Source of the DNA: Pisolithus tinctorius
Taxonomy: Eukaryota > Basidiomycota > Agaricomycetes > Boletales > Pisolithaceae
Assembly (NCBI GenBank): GCA_024663395.1
Contig: JANFAH010000005.1
Coordinates: 3,038,001 to 3,102,000 of the forward strand
Reading direction: 5' to 3'
DNA length: 64,000 nt
In this document: piece by piece, positions 45,992 to 58,426 of the stretch
Position numbering within the stretch: the stretch's first letter is position 1
Layout of the letters: each line of letters starts with the position of its first letter
Program-made: the position numbers and the translations under genes
Notes under the pieces: generated by a model
Told to the model about the DNA's origin: nothing
Database searches by the model: none
What the model saw: the letters and a program-made list of their open reading frames with translations, nothing else

Positions 45992-46300
45992 AAAGTATGT
46001 AAAGGACTACTGGGTATAAGTTGCAAGTCGCCGTCTCTGGAACTGTTACACAGTATGGTCCCATAGTCTTTCATGGTGCAAGTTCGTCTGAATTAATCGA
46101 TCGCTGTATAGTCACATGTATTCTTCTGATGCTTAATTGAGGTTCTGTTCGAGGAAATGCGTATGACTCGTATTGGTTGGGTCCTACAAGATACGCCGGG
46201 CTGGCTTCAGCGATTCATACTCTGCATCGACTGCGCAGATTGCTATAATACATTGTTGCGATCATGGTGATGAACCAGGCTACTTATCGATGAACTGCAA

Positions 46301-48373
46301 TCAGAGCTCCAACATGACCCTCTCCGTCATCCACTCTTGAGCCCTAGAGTCAGAGAGCACAGAGGGAAGCTTGCTCTGCACAACGCTAAGATTCAGACTT
46401 TCTCCTCGCCACCGCCGATAATCTGCAAATGTTCCGGGTTTTACAACGCGGATCGTGGGCAAACCAAATTCATCCGTGTCGAATGCAATTTGGTGTTCGT
46501 CGCTGGTCTCAACGAAGGCTGCGAAAGCCTTCTGTCTCGCCGATTTCGCATTGGGGCCTAGCTCACATGAGTTTCGTGGTACGAGTCAACGACAAAAGAC
46601 TGCAGTACCTATGTCGCCCTTAACGGAGATGAAAAACCCGACTGTTAGGGGGAACTTGCGGTCATCGACGACTGTTGTGAACTCTTCTACCTCTACTATA
46701 TCCTTTCCACTAATCGCATGAATCACGCTGACAAGATCAGCTTCTGTGATCATGGCATGCGGCAGTCGGAGCTCCAGGCTTCACGATTGTACATGAGGGC
46801 ATCATAATCAGCAGATTAAACCAAGTCACCAAAGGAATTTTCCTTACTTCTTCCGCCTGGAGTACCTAAATACCGGCAGCCCATTACGCGGGTCAAATCC
46901 GGTGACTTGAATGACGTCATCTATAAAGTACCTCCATAGTCCATCATGGGTCGTTGACACAGGTTGGTAGAACTTCCCCGGTTGAAGGTCCCACTGACAG
47001 AAATGCATCAGTCGAAGACCAGGATGAAGACAGGACGCTTACCGCTTGAAGGACTTGTCCATGTGTTCGTTCTTCTGTCATGTCAAGAAACTCGATGAGG
47101 TCGGTGGTTACAACAACAAATGTCTCGGTATCGTCGAAGTTAAGGGGTCTACCTATGAAGCATTCTGTGCAAAGGTAACAAGGGTTGTGGACGACTACAT
47201 TTGGTCCAAGGATTGACCTCGCCTAACTGAAGTGAGGCCCACCGATCTGCTCTGAAAGGTGGACATCCTGACCTGGGGTAGTGCTCTGGCGAATGTACCG
47301 CTACAAACGCCTGAAAGGACCTTCAGATTTGGCCAAACACGCTGGGCCCATCCAGGACTAGAAAGAGGAGGTCCAATGTCCTGAAGTTCATCTGCCCGCT
47401 GTGGGTCTGCATGCATGTTAAGCTGGTGTAGTCAGTTTTCGACACTATGCAACACCACTCTGATGACTCACCTGCAGGTAAGGCCGGACGTGGCCTATCT
47501 GTTCGAAATCTGGGATGGTTCCATTTCGAATGCTTGAGATGAGTGTGGGCCACTCTTCTTCGATACGGTGTACCATGTCCATGAAAAGTACTACAAACAT
47601 CGCAGCAATCCCCTCCAGGGATGTATTTGCCAAAGCAAATAGTGCATGGATCAGCAAGAAAGACCGATGGTGGGTGATAAGTCCTGTGGCCCACGGAGCT
47701 GTGTTGCCTGGAACTGTCCAAGGGATATCGAGTGTGAGTGATCACAATCAAAAAAATTTGAACGATTTGTCCACTTACTCATAGATGCCATGTGAGTGTC
47801 ATCCGTTTCGATGGACCAATTGTGGTGTGTACGTGTTATCCCGGTCGACTCGTTACAAACTGGAATCCTCGCCACGACTTCCCCAGAATCTGTTACGACG
47901 ACTACCGGGTCTCTGTAAGCCAAGGTAACAAAACGTGCAGCAGTTTCTACAGGCAACGACGAGATGCCGGTAGAACGGGGCTGAGATCGAAAGTACTTCG
48001 CAAATTGCTTGGATTTCTTGCCCGAAGTGGCACTCGAGAGAGGAATGTAAGCGGGCAAACCCGGTGCAAGCATATTCTCGACCTCGGACAATCTGCAAGG
48101 GCGGGAATTGAACTTCTCAAAAAACGGACGGTAAGTCTCGTAGTCTGTTGGTGAGACAAGACGACGGAAATCGGAGAGGACAGTTTCGTCGTTCTGTACA
48201 TCCTTATCTTTGACGGCCAGATAGAAGTCTGAGAGTTGGGGGGAACTACGAGCATACTGGGTCCCGATATTGGCCGCTATCAGGCTCCTTAAGTGACGGT
48301 CCGTGTCCTCTTTCAGGACCGCTTCAAGCTCTGGGGTCAAGGCAGTAATTGGGTGTACCGTGGTGGTAGGCAT
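46301..48373 (-). pseudogene. GH3-family acyl-adenylating enzyme, copy 1, premature stop
   Basis: Six exons (47779-48373, 47472-47713, 47273-47422, 47043-47222, 46848-46993, 46301-46778) with the same borders as the intact paralogue at 54551-56622. It carries the GH3 ATP-binding motif SSATSGKKSKQFAKYFRS and the C-terminal YFIDDVIQVTGFDPRNG box. In exon 6 a TGA (46586-46588) stands where the paralogue has Trp (CRWFGPG). It would cut the protein to about 501 of 596 residues and remove most of the mobile C-terminal domain. The frame after the stop is still conserved to the normal end (AQEWMTERVMLEL), so the lesion is young. A truncated protein could still be made. Confidence 0.82.
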
Positions 48374-49719
48374 TGGTAGCTCAAGACCCAGATTGGTGAA
48401 GAGAGGTCGAGATGAACGTTGTTATATACTAGGTATCTCCACATGTCTATGGTTCCTTTTGCTGACTAGTGCGCCCCTCGACGTCACTGGTACACGTGAA
48501 CCAATATTTACATTGGCTGTTATCACAGTTTGTCAGGATTGATGGAACTTTAATAGACTAGCGAGTGCTAATCATACCTTCCTTGAACTGAGTGCTCGTT
48601 CGAGCGAACCAGATTCCACTTTGTGTAAGTGATACGACTCGCATCTGCAACTGTAGAAAATGACTGGCTGTATTGGTTAATACCGATCCCTTGGCTATCG
48701 CAAACTTTCCGCGATCTGCGACTGGCAGATGAGTGATGCACAAGTGAGTGGCGTCCTGTGGCGTCCAGGTCGGACTACTCGGAACAGCCCGAAGCGAAGA
48801 ACCGGTGAAGGATCCGCTTGGTCATCGTTGCAGCCATGCATTCTGATGATGCAGAACGAGATACCAAATCAGCTCTGGTCGGCGTTTCTGAGCCAAAAGC
48901 ATGTTGACGTGGTCAAATGCTGCTTCCAGTTGGACGGGTTACAGACGAGACATATCACTGCTGGTACCTGTCCTGGAACGAAATCATATTGCCCAAATGG
49001 TACTTCTCATCGCGTTCTTTAGGCGCCGGGGAAGGATGGCAATACCTGTTCTCAGCCTAGACGGTAAATATGTAACGTCCTATTGAACAATTTTCATGGG
49101 CAGCAGATGTCGTCGTCGTCGTCGTCGTCGTCTATGAGGATATTGTAAGACTCGCAAGGCACGTTCGGGTATTCCAAAGGTATGCATCTCGTCCCCCGTT
49201 AATGGCGGTCAGGTGCACACAAGGGTACGTACTCCATATCCTCAAAGAATCTAACGAGCGGGCTTGAGGGGGTCCTTGTCCGATACTTTTCCAGGTTGTG
49301 CGAGCCGGCCTGCTTTGTCCTGCGATGGGCGTAATCTTGCGTTTGTCCGCGGTGTGCGGGACGTGGAAGCTCTTGCTCTCAAGTAGGTTTTCTCAACTAG
49401 CTCCTCCCCTTAACATTTATTCCCTATTCAGGGATCTCGTACCCGGTACACTGCGTGATATCTGGTTTGGTCTAAAATACGATCTCTCAATAACTTCTGC
49501 CCCAATAAGCACCTCATTGACGCCAGAGAGTCGCCTAGGCCGTGCCATCGGCGCAATCAGTAACGTCATACCATTGTGGTATAAGCTATCACACGTCATT
49601 GCTCACCGAAAATATGATTGGCTTGCAGATCTTTCGCAGCACTTCGAGGTGGTTATTAAAAAGTGCCGTACAGTTCTAAGTAAACGAGCCACCACTGAAA
49701 AATCCGACTAGCGGTACTA
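48374..49719. other. intergenic, GH3 copy 1 upstream region and SSP copy 2 3' flank
   Basis: About 1.35 kb without a supportable gene. The GH3-proximal 300 bases are similar to 56.63-56.95 kb, upstream of GH3 copy 2. A (GTC)8 microsatellite lies at 49109-49132; the related place near 60.23 kb has only two units. From about 49.4 kb the sequence belongs to the SSP 3' flank. Confidence 0.5.
49109..49132 (+). repeat. (GTC)8 microsatellite
   Basis: Eight perfect GTC units followed by tatgagga; not inside a called gene. Confidence 0.85.
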
Positions 49720-50339
49720 CTAATGTCCGTTGCTTTTAGCTTCCCGGCACACTGCAGGGAAAATTGTCCAGCTCGTGTAAATACGGGCTGCTCCGACATT
49801 CTACAGTCTCAGATTCGAAGGCCATCACACGGTTAATTGCTGTTCAGTGGCACTACAAAGCATTTGTTATAACTTGTGGTAAGGGAAAAAATAGTTGCCA
49901 ACTTACACAGACTTGAATAGCTTGGCCATTGCAAGAATCAGCGTTAGTGTCCGGGCTGCAAGCATAGCTGTCAAGTGCATTAAAATTTCAAATACATCCA
50001 AATGAAAAAAGGCCAACACTTACTTGACATTATTGAGATGTAAGCCGGTGAAGGTGGTCTTGGCAGAGTTGCAGTCGAACACGCCACCACCGCACGGCAT
50101 CTGCCCAGTCGCCTGGTGAACGACGTTGCAAGAGTTATCGTACACCTGCCCTGGAATCATGGTCTGCCGGTGAGCACGCGTGTAGCTTGATGCTGTTAAC
50201 ACTTACAAATGCCGTTGTTACCGTTCATTTGGCCGCCAGCCTGAGCGATACCGAACTTGTACCCGGGACAGATGGCAGATGCGGAAGCCGCAAAGAGGAC
50301 CGATGCAGCGACGGCAGAGAAGAATGTTTTGGTGAACAT
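49720..50339 (-). CDS. small secreted cysteine-containing protein, copy 2, with C-terminal extension
   Basis: Same four-exon plan as copy 1 (50207-50339, 50024-50150, 49907-49967, 49720-49800). Signal peptide: MFTKTFFSAVAASVLFAASASA. The core differs from copy 1 at a few sites. In the last exon the TGA that ends copies 1, 3 and 4 is GGA, so the frame continues for 25 more residues (GAARIYTSWTIFPAVCREAK and beyond) to a TAG at 49720-49722. This adds an eighth cysteine and gives about 133 aa. The TATA box is changed to CATAAAAGG. Confidence 0.72.
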
Positions 50340-51740
50340 TGTAGTTTAAGGACTGAGAGACGGCTTTAAGGATAGAGGTGAGATTGGGCTGGCGATGTGG
50401 ATTGGGGAACTCTTTGGCTATGGGGGGCAACCTTTTATGCATTTGCTGAGTCTCGATCCTTCCAATCGAGGTATGCGTTCCGCGGAGACAAGTGTACTGC
50501 GGTCGCAATGCAACATCTCGGGATGGGTGCAGTCCAGGCCTTCGATACGATCGGCCCCTGTCACATCCACACTGAGGTATGCAAATCATTCCATCAGACG
50601 TTCTTACCTTCTCAGCCCATGATCCGGAGATTGATACGGTAGTCAACCAATGCGTGGGGGCATGACAGGTGATATGTGCTGCGGCCAACACAGAAGACGC
50701 AACGTCTATTGCAGGAGAAACGATGTACCGGGGAAAAAACTGTACGAAGCAGGCACTTGAGTCTGCGCATCGAAAAATCCAAATATACAAAACCTACTTC
50801 GTTACCATGTACCTGGGTGGAAGCCGCCAACAAGGGCTAAACAGGGGACCCACCCAGTCCAGGCCCATATTTTCAAGAACAACCTGGCCGAACATGGATT
50901 ACTGTGCCATACGCACAGCCGTGCCGTCCAAATTGATTACTATTGCAAAACGAGCCGCCGTGATAAAATTTAAGGCGGTTCCCTGCAGAAGTCCCCGGAT
51001 ACCAATATGCTCCGGCGACTGCGCAGGATACCCTAAGAAGTTCAAGTTCGCTGCGTCCTCTCGTGTTTGTCCACCACGTGCGGGACAAGCTCTTGGGCTC
51101 AAGTAGGATCGACTAGCCATGCTCCTTGAAGTCGGTAAGCTGCATGATATCTGGTTTGGTCCGGCATACGACCTATCAATAATTTGTGTCCCAATGGTCG
51201 CCTCGTCGACGCCTGAGAGACAACTTTTACATGGTACGGTTAGTAGGCAACTTCCGTTTATCATCATCGCGAATCGACCCGTTGGCTGCTACGGCGGGGA
51301 AGGAATATCGAAGTCTCTGCTTCATAGCGAGAACATTTTCTTGTCGCATCGCCTATCATTCCTCATGGGCCAAAAGAGTGAACCTCTCCACATGTACCAA
51401 GTAGAGAGATCAACCTAATAGGTTGACACTGATCTTCAGACGAACACACTAGCGTATGATTCAATCTTTGCCGGGGCCGAAGTGCCGCAATGCCTAGCGC
51501 ATTCAGTAACGTCGTGCCATTGTGGTATAAGCTATCACACACGTCGTTGCTCGCCAAAAATACGATTGGCTCGCGGATCTTTCGCAGCACTTCGAAGTGA
51601 TTATTATAAAGTGGAGTGCAGTTCTAAATTAACGAGACGACACTGAAAAATCTGACTAGAAATACTACTAATGTCCATTGCTTTTAGCCTGCTTGGCAGA
51701 CTGCAGGGAACATCATCCGGCTCGTGAAAATACGGGCTGC
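50340..51740. repeat. SSP repeat-unit flanks between copies 2 and 3
   Basis: About 1.4 kb: the copy 2 promoter and 5' flank run to about 51.1 kb, then the copy 3 3' flank follows. Copies 2 and 3 lie 1,950 bp apart, start to start. Small ORFs here (50669-51106, 50899-51267) are not conserved between copies. Confidence 0.55.
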
Positions 51741-52289
51741 TCAGACACTCTACAGTCTCAGATTCGAAGGCCATCGCACGGTTAACTGTCGTTCAGTGGC
51801 ACTACGAAGCATTTGTTTTAACTTGTGGTAAGGCGAAAAAAATAGCTCCCAGCTTACACAGACTTGAATAGCTTGGCCATTGCAAGAATCAGCGTTAGTG
51901 TCGGGGCTGCAAGCATAGCTGTCAAGTGCATCAACATTTCAAATACATTCAAATGAAAAAGGCCAACACTTACTTGACATTATTGAGATGTAAGCCGGTG
52001 AAGGTGGTCTGGGCAGAGTTGCAGTCGAACACGCCACCATTGCACGGCTTCTGTCCAGTCTCCTGGTGAACGACGTTGCAAGAGTTATCGTACACCTGCC
52101 CTGGAATCGTGGTCTGCCAGTGAGCACGCGTGCAGCTCGAAGCTGTTAACACTTACAGACGCCGTTGTTGCCGTTCATTTGGCCGCCAGACTGAGCGATA
52201 CCGAACTTGTATCCGGGACAGATGGCAGACGCAGAAGCCACAAAGAGGACCGATGCAGCGATGGCAGAGAAGAATGTTTTGGTGAACAT
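51741..52289 (-). CDS. small secreted cysteine-containing protein, copy 3
   Basis: Exons 52157-52289, 51974-52100, 51858-51918 and 51741-51749, 109 aa. Signal peptide: MFTKTFFSAIAASVLFVASA (first 20 residues). The mature part shows more changes than the others: FGIAQSGGQMNG, HQETGQKPCNGGVFDCNSAQ and a C terminus SV instead of NV. All seven cysteines remain. TATA box TATAAAAGG at 52385-52393 on the minus strand. This is the most diverged of the five coding sequences. Confidence 0.74.
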
Positions 52290-53929
52290 TGTAGTTTAAG
52301 AACTGAGAGACGGCTTTAAAGATAGAGGTGAGATTGCTGGGCTGGAGATGTGGATTGGGGGATCTCTTTGGCTGTGGGGGGCAGCCTTTTATACATTTTT
52401 TGAGTCTCGATCCTTCCAATCGAGGTATGCGTTCCGCGGAGACAAGTGTACTGCGGTCGTAATGCAACATCTCGGGGACGGGTGCAATGCAACCCTCGAT
52501 GCGACCGGCCCCTGTCATATTCGCTATTCCATCAAACGTTCTTACCTTCTCAGCCCATGATCCAGAGGTTGATACGGTAGTCGACCACGGCGTGGGGATA
52601 TGACAGGTGATATGTGCTGCGGCCAACACAGAAGACACAACATCTATTGCAGGAGAAATGATATACCGGGAAAAAAACTGCCCGAAGCAGGCACTCAAGA
52701 CTGCGCATTGAAAAATCCAAGTATCCAAAACCTACTTCATTACCGAGTGCTTGGACAGATGCCGCCAACGAGAACCAAACCCAGATTTCCTGCAGAAGTC
52801 CCCAGCCGCCAATACGCTGTCGCGACTGCGCAAGATACCCTGAAAAGTTCAACTCAGTTCGAGTTGGGCGCCCTTTTTTGCATATTTTTTTGGCTGGTAG
52901 AAATGCCAGTACTGTCATCCGGACATGGTTGGCCGATGCAGGGAGCCTCATTGGACGTTGTCTTGGTTATGTCAGAATCTCTGTTACCAGGGCAGTCCAT
53001 TCACATATGTTGAATGCTACCGCTGAGCAAGGTGTGAGATCGCCACCGGTGAAGAACCAACTTGGCGGTGAAACACACAAACTTGGACTGTGTAGATATC
53101 TCTGGCAGTAGGTTCAATTCGAACCCGTTCGATGAGGGTGAACCAGTACACGCTACTAGCCACGGGCCGACACGCTGCACAGTGTCTTGAGGATCAGTCC
53201 AGATTAAGTCGTACTCCAAGACTCCGCTTCAGATATAAACCGGCTACACTGGTTCAGCGTGTTTTGAAATGGACAGTTACTGCAGTCAGGGTATGTCTTT
53301 TCCCTGTGGCGCATACACCTTTCCGGAAACGCAAGAATGAGGTGTCCATGTGGTGATATGCAGTCGGTAGGTTGTGTTTCGGCCGTGCTCATATTGCAGA
53401 CGGCACTGGCATCTGCGAAATATGCATTAGTTTGCTGTCGATGTACATAATAACATGGACTGGGGTACCGGCATCTGAATGACTGCTGGTCAGTAAATAC
53501 GTCATTTGGGTGAAGAGAACAAGGTACCTTGTGGAACCGTGAACCAGACATAGGCAGGTTTATGTATTTCCACCTTGATATGTCTTTCCTCGTCTTTGCA
53601 CTCCATCGATGCATCATGCGAGACCGAAGTTATGAACATCAAGCCAAAAGTCGCAATGTCCAGTTTTCGGGCATGCTGGTGTTATTTGCCGTGTATGCCA
53701 TCTCTATTCACGCCGAACGTCACTGGTTGGCAGGCAGTAAATCAGATATGCTACGGAAAGTGGCATTGGGGACAACGCACTCAGCTTCTATCAGCCCATC
53801 ATAAAGAAGCGTCAGGTAATTTGGCGCTACTGCAGGGTGGGCGAGAAGTTAGAGAGGCCCCCATTGAATGAAGTGGGAGAGAAGGCGTTCTAAATTGTCA
53901 GTGAACTTTGCAGAACACTCTCTTGCATA
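52290..53929. repeat. SSP copy 3 5' flank joined to the MBOAT-associated repeat
   Basis: About 1.6 kb. Up to about 53.5 kb it parallels 38.6-39.95 kb upstream of SSP copy 1. Then 53.80-53.92 kb carries the repeat found beside every MBOAT copy. No coding sequence is supported. Confidence 0.5.
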
Positions 53930-54470
53930 TTTGACACCTATTCTTCCATTCAGGACATGTCGCAGAAATCCCCGGATTATAGTACGTTGGCGACTGACTC
54001 ACCTACTGGCGGGCAACAGAACCCTTGTGTTCGCACAAAATAGTGGAGGATATGATCTTGCATAGGAGATCACTGCACTACGACCATCCATCCGAGTGAT
54101 TCGTTTTGCGCTGTGCTCACGTTCTCATACCTAACAAGAGACATAACGATTGATCGTGGGGAAATTTGGGAGTGGTCATCCTTTAATCGTGTTTATTAGC
54201 ACGTCCGTTCCGAAACCAAGCAAGCGTCGTACATACCGTGTCCGACAAAGGAAGTGCTACGATGCACACACCCTTAACCGTCTAACCAATCAGTGCCCCA
54301 CGATTCCCTTTGCCGAGGCTACAACAGTAAATGAGTTCCAGGACGCAACCAGCCCCGCTTTCGCAATCCCGTCTACTCCACCATCATATTCCCCCATATC
54401 AACAATCAGGCCATCGTCCACACGCCCCAATCCACCCATCATCTGTGCGAACATAGCTCGAGCTTCATCG
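53930..54470 (-). pseudogene. wax-synthase-like MBOAT fragment, copy D
   Basis: Similar at DNA level to the 3' part of the copy at the window end (63.4-63.85 kb), including the segment equivalent to its ...VWTMAWLLVWGNSIVDGFAR coding block. The match breaks near 54.47 kb, where the GH3 3' flank (tgcatcgactgtgcagattg) starts. Only the C-terminal end is present, with frame breaks. Confidence 0.5.
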
Positions 54471-54550
54471 AGTCATACCCTGCATCGACTGTGCAGATTG
54501 CTATAATACATTGTTGTGTTCGTTGTGATGAGCCGGACTATCAACTGCAA

Positions 54551-56622
54551 TCAGAGCTCCAACACGACCCTCTCCATCATCCACTCTTGGGCCTTAGGGT
54601 CGGAGAGCACAGAGGGAAGCTTGGTCTGCCCAACAACGACGTTCATACTTTCTCCTCGCCACCGCCGATAATTTGCAAACGTTCCAGGTTTCACAATGCG
54701 GATTGTGGGTAAACCAAATTCACCGGTGTCGAATGCAATTTGATGTTCATCACTTGTCGCAACGAGGGCTGCGAAAGCCTTCTGTCTCGCCGATTTCGCA
54801 TTGGGACCTAGATCGCATGAGTTCCCTGGTCCAAACCAACGACACAAGACTGCGGTACCTATATCGCCCACGACTGAGACGAAAAATCCAACTGTTAGGG
54901 GGAACTTGCGATTATCAACGACTGTTGTGAACTCTTCCACCTCCACGATATCCTTTCCACTAATCGCATGAATCACGCTGACAAGATCAGCTTCTGTGAT
55001 CATGGCATGCGGCAGTCGGAGCTCCAGACTTCACAATTGTACACGAGGGCATCATAATCAGTAGAGTAAAACAAGTCACTGAAGGAATTTTCCTCACTTC
55101 TTCCGCCTGGAGTACCTAAATACCGGCAGCCCATTACGCGGGTCAAATCCGGTGACTTGGATGATGTCATCTATAAAGTATCTCCATAGCCCATCATGGG
55201 TCGTTGACACAGGCTGGTAGAACTTCCCCGGTTGAAGGTCCCACTGATGGGAACGCATCAGTCGAAGACCAGGATGAAAACGGGACGCATACCGCTTGAA
55301 GCACTTGTCCGTGTGTCTGTTGTTCCGTCATGTCAAGAAACTCGATGAGGTCGTTGGTTGCAACAACAAATGTCTCGGTATCGTCGAAGTTGAGGGATCT
55401 GCCTATGAGGCATTCCGTACATATATAGCAAGGGTTGTGGATAACTACGTTCGGTCCAAGGACTGACCTCGCCTGACTGAGGTGATGTCCATTGATCAGT
55501 TACAAAAGTGGATAACCTTACCTGAGGTAGTACCGTAGCGAATGTACCGCTACAAATGCCTGAAAGGACCTTCAGATTTGGCCAAACACGCTGGGCCCAT
55601 CCAGGACTAGAAAGAGGAGGTCCAATGTCCTGAAGTTCATCTGCCCGCTGTGGGTCTGCGTGCATGTTAAGCTGGTATAGTCAGATTTCGTCAATATGCA
55701 GTACCACCCTAATTACTCGCCTGCAAGTAAGGCCGGACGTGACCTATCTGTTCGAAATCTGGGATGGCCCCACTTCGAATGCTCGAGATGAGTGTGGGCC
55801 ACTCTTCTTCGATGCGGTGTACCATGTCCATAAAAAGTACTACAAGTATCGCAGCAATCCCCTCCAGGGATGTATTTGCCAAAGCAAATAGTGCATGGAT
55901 CAACAGGAAAGACCGATGGTGGGTGATAAGTCCTGTGGCCCACGGAGCTGTGTTGCCTGGAACTGTCCAAGGGATATCGAGCGTTAGCGATCACGATCAA
56001 AAAAATCTAAACGATTTGTCCACTTACTTATAGATGTCATGCGAGTGTCATCCGTTTCGATGGACCAATTGTGTTGTGTGCGTATTACCCCAGTCGACTC
56101 GTTGCAGACCGGAATCCTCGCCACGACTTCCCCGGAATCTGTTACGACGACTACCGGATCTCTGTACGCCAAGGTAACAAAACGCGCGGCAATTTCTACA
56201 GGCAACGACGAGAGGCCAGTAGGGTAGGGCTGAGATCGAAAGTACTTCGCGAACTGCTTGGATTTCTTGCCCGAAGTGGCACTCGAGAGGGGAATACGAA
56301 CAGGCAAACCTGGCGCAAGCATATTCTCGACCTCGGACAATCTGCAAGGGCAGGAATTGAATTTCTCAAAAAACGGACGGTAAGTTTCGTAGTCTGTAGG
56401 TGAGATAAGACGACGGAAATCGGAGAGGACAGTTTCGTCGTTCTGTATATCCTTATCTTTGATGGCCAGATAGAAGTCTGAGAGTTGGGGGGAACTACGA
56501 GCATACTGGGTCCCGATATTGGCCGCTATCAGGTTCCTTAAGCGACGGTCTGTGTCCTCTTTCAGGACCACTTCCAGCTCTGGGGTCAAGGCAGTAATCG
56601 GGTGTATCGTGGTGGTAGGCAT
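54551..56622 (-). CDS. GH3-family acyl-adenylating enzyme, copy 2 (intact)
   Basis: Six exons (56028-56622, 55721-55962, 55522-55671, 55293-55472, 55098-55243, 54551-55028) give 596 aa, the usual GH3 length. GH3 enzymes belong to the ANL adenylating superfamily; in plants they activate carboxylates such as jasmonate with ATP and couple them to amino acids. Fungal substrates are unknown. Motifs: SSATSGKKSKQFAKYFRSQP (phosphate-binding loop), LNMHADPQRADELQDIGPP, VLSGICSGTF, and LWRYFIDDIIQVTGFDPRNG followed by RYSRRK near the hinge. Intron 2 begins GC (CAG|GCGAGT) where copy 1 has GTGAGT. No internal stop. Cytosolic, with no signal peptide. Confidence 0.87.
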
Positions 56623-58426
56623 TGGTAGCTCAAGACCCAGATTGGTGAAGAGAGGTCGAGATGAACGTGGTTATATGGACCCAACTCCACAGGTCCACAG
56701 TTCCCTTTTTGACTAGTGCACCGTCGTCACTGGTAATACACGTGAACTGATATCCATATTGATTGTCATTACACAGTCTGTCGGGTTTGATAGACTCGTG
56801 GGTCATACCTTGAGCTGAAGGCTCGTTCGGGCGAGTAGAGTTTTTCGTGCGGTAATGCGGTTCGCATCGGGCAACCGTAGAAATTGACTGGGCTGCATGG
56901 GTTAATACTGATGGTCCTTTGATTAACGCAAGCTTTCTTCGGTGCCCAGAGGGCTTTTGCAAGAAGTTGTGTATCGGCTATCCGGCACGGCCCGAAGCGA
57001 AGAACGCCGCAGGGACCGTCTAGTACTTGGTCATCTTCGTAGCCACGCATTTCGACTCACGCGACGCGGGATACTAAATCAACAAAGGACTCCAGGCTAG
57101 CTACCCTTCACTTTATCTTCCACTTGGGCGTCGCGATAGAGCGAATGGAGCTGTTCTTAACTCTGGAAGGGAGCATCCCATTCTAATGTCTTCAACCCTC
57201 TTCGCACTTCTGTCCGTGAATTACCTTTCGACTTCACCACAGTAGCCCAAATTACGACGACCCGGCGTCCGAGTTCAAGGATGACATCCGATTCCCCCTC
57301 CGTCGATACGGCACGTGGGATATACATACATATCTACCCACTTCCCGTACGCTGAAGTATGACATCGAGGAGGGCACCTGGCTTCGTTTGGACGTGTATC
57401 CAGGCTGGTGATGACTCGTCTTTGACACGACCGCCCACCTATGCGAACTTCCCGCGTCTTACACCCAGGAAGATCTTGTATTGGCGACCATCACGTGAGC
57501 GATACCTGTTCTCACTGAGATACCACACGATTCAGACCCGAGATTTTCGTAGGAAGGTGACGCTCAGGACTGATGCGGGCTTGAGTGTGGACAATATCTG
57601 GGTGGTGTCTTGGTCTGGGGGTGGTTGTACAAAGATGGATGTGCTCACCCACTGTCATGACACCCGAAGCCATTGCACTTAAGGAGCACGAAGATGACAT
57701 CCCTCCTCAAAGTTCAGCGGGTTGAGGCGGCTTTCCGAGGAAGGGAAGAATATCCGGTCGGCCTTTCTGAGCCAAACAGCATGGTGACGTGCTCAGACTT
57801 TTCTTCCAGCCCGACGAGTTACACACAAGACATATAACCAGGTGTCAGATCCCTTTAGCACTGGCGCTCAAGTAGGGTCCTCGCAACCGGTACGCTACAT
57901 GATTTCTAGTTTAGTCTGACATACGGTCTGTCAATAATTTATGTCCCAATGGGCGACTTCCGTTTATCATCTCGCAAAAGGACCTGTCGGCTGCTACGGC
58001 ATGGACGGAACCTCGAAGTCTCTGCTTCATAGCGGGAACATTCTCTTGTCGCGTGGCCAATCCTCATGGGGCAAAAGGTCTACCAAGTAGAGAGGTCAAC
58101 CTAATAGGTTGACACTGATCTTCAGACGAACACACTAGCGTATAATTCAATCTTTGCCGGGGCCGAAGTGCCGCGATGTCTAGCGCATTGAGTAACGTCG
58201 TGCCATTGTGGTATAAGCTATCACACACGTCGTTGCTCGCCAAAAATACGATTGGCTCACAGATCTTTCACAGCACTTCGAGGTGGTTATTAAAAAGTGG
58301 AGTGCAGTTCTAAGTAAACGAGACACCACTGAAAAATCCGATTAGAGATACTACTAACGTCCATTGCTCCTAGCCTCCTTGACACACTGCAGGGAAAATT
58401 GTCCGGCTCGTGTAAATACGGGCTGC
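56623..58426. other. GH3 copy 2 upstream region, a possible gene remnant and SSP 3' flank
   Basis: About 1.8 kb. 56.63-57.0 kb resembles the GH3 copy 1 upstream region. 57.24-57.69 kb (plus strand) holds pieces that read like protein (LKYDIEEGTWLRLDVYPGW, then ILYWRPSRERYLFSLRYHTI) but are separated by stops, so a decayed unidentified gene is possible. 57.85-58.4 kb is SSP 3' flank. Confidence 0.4.
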
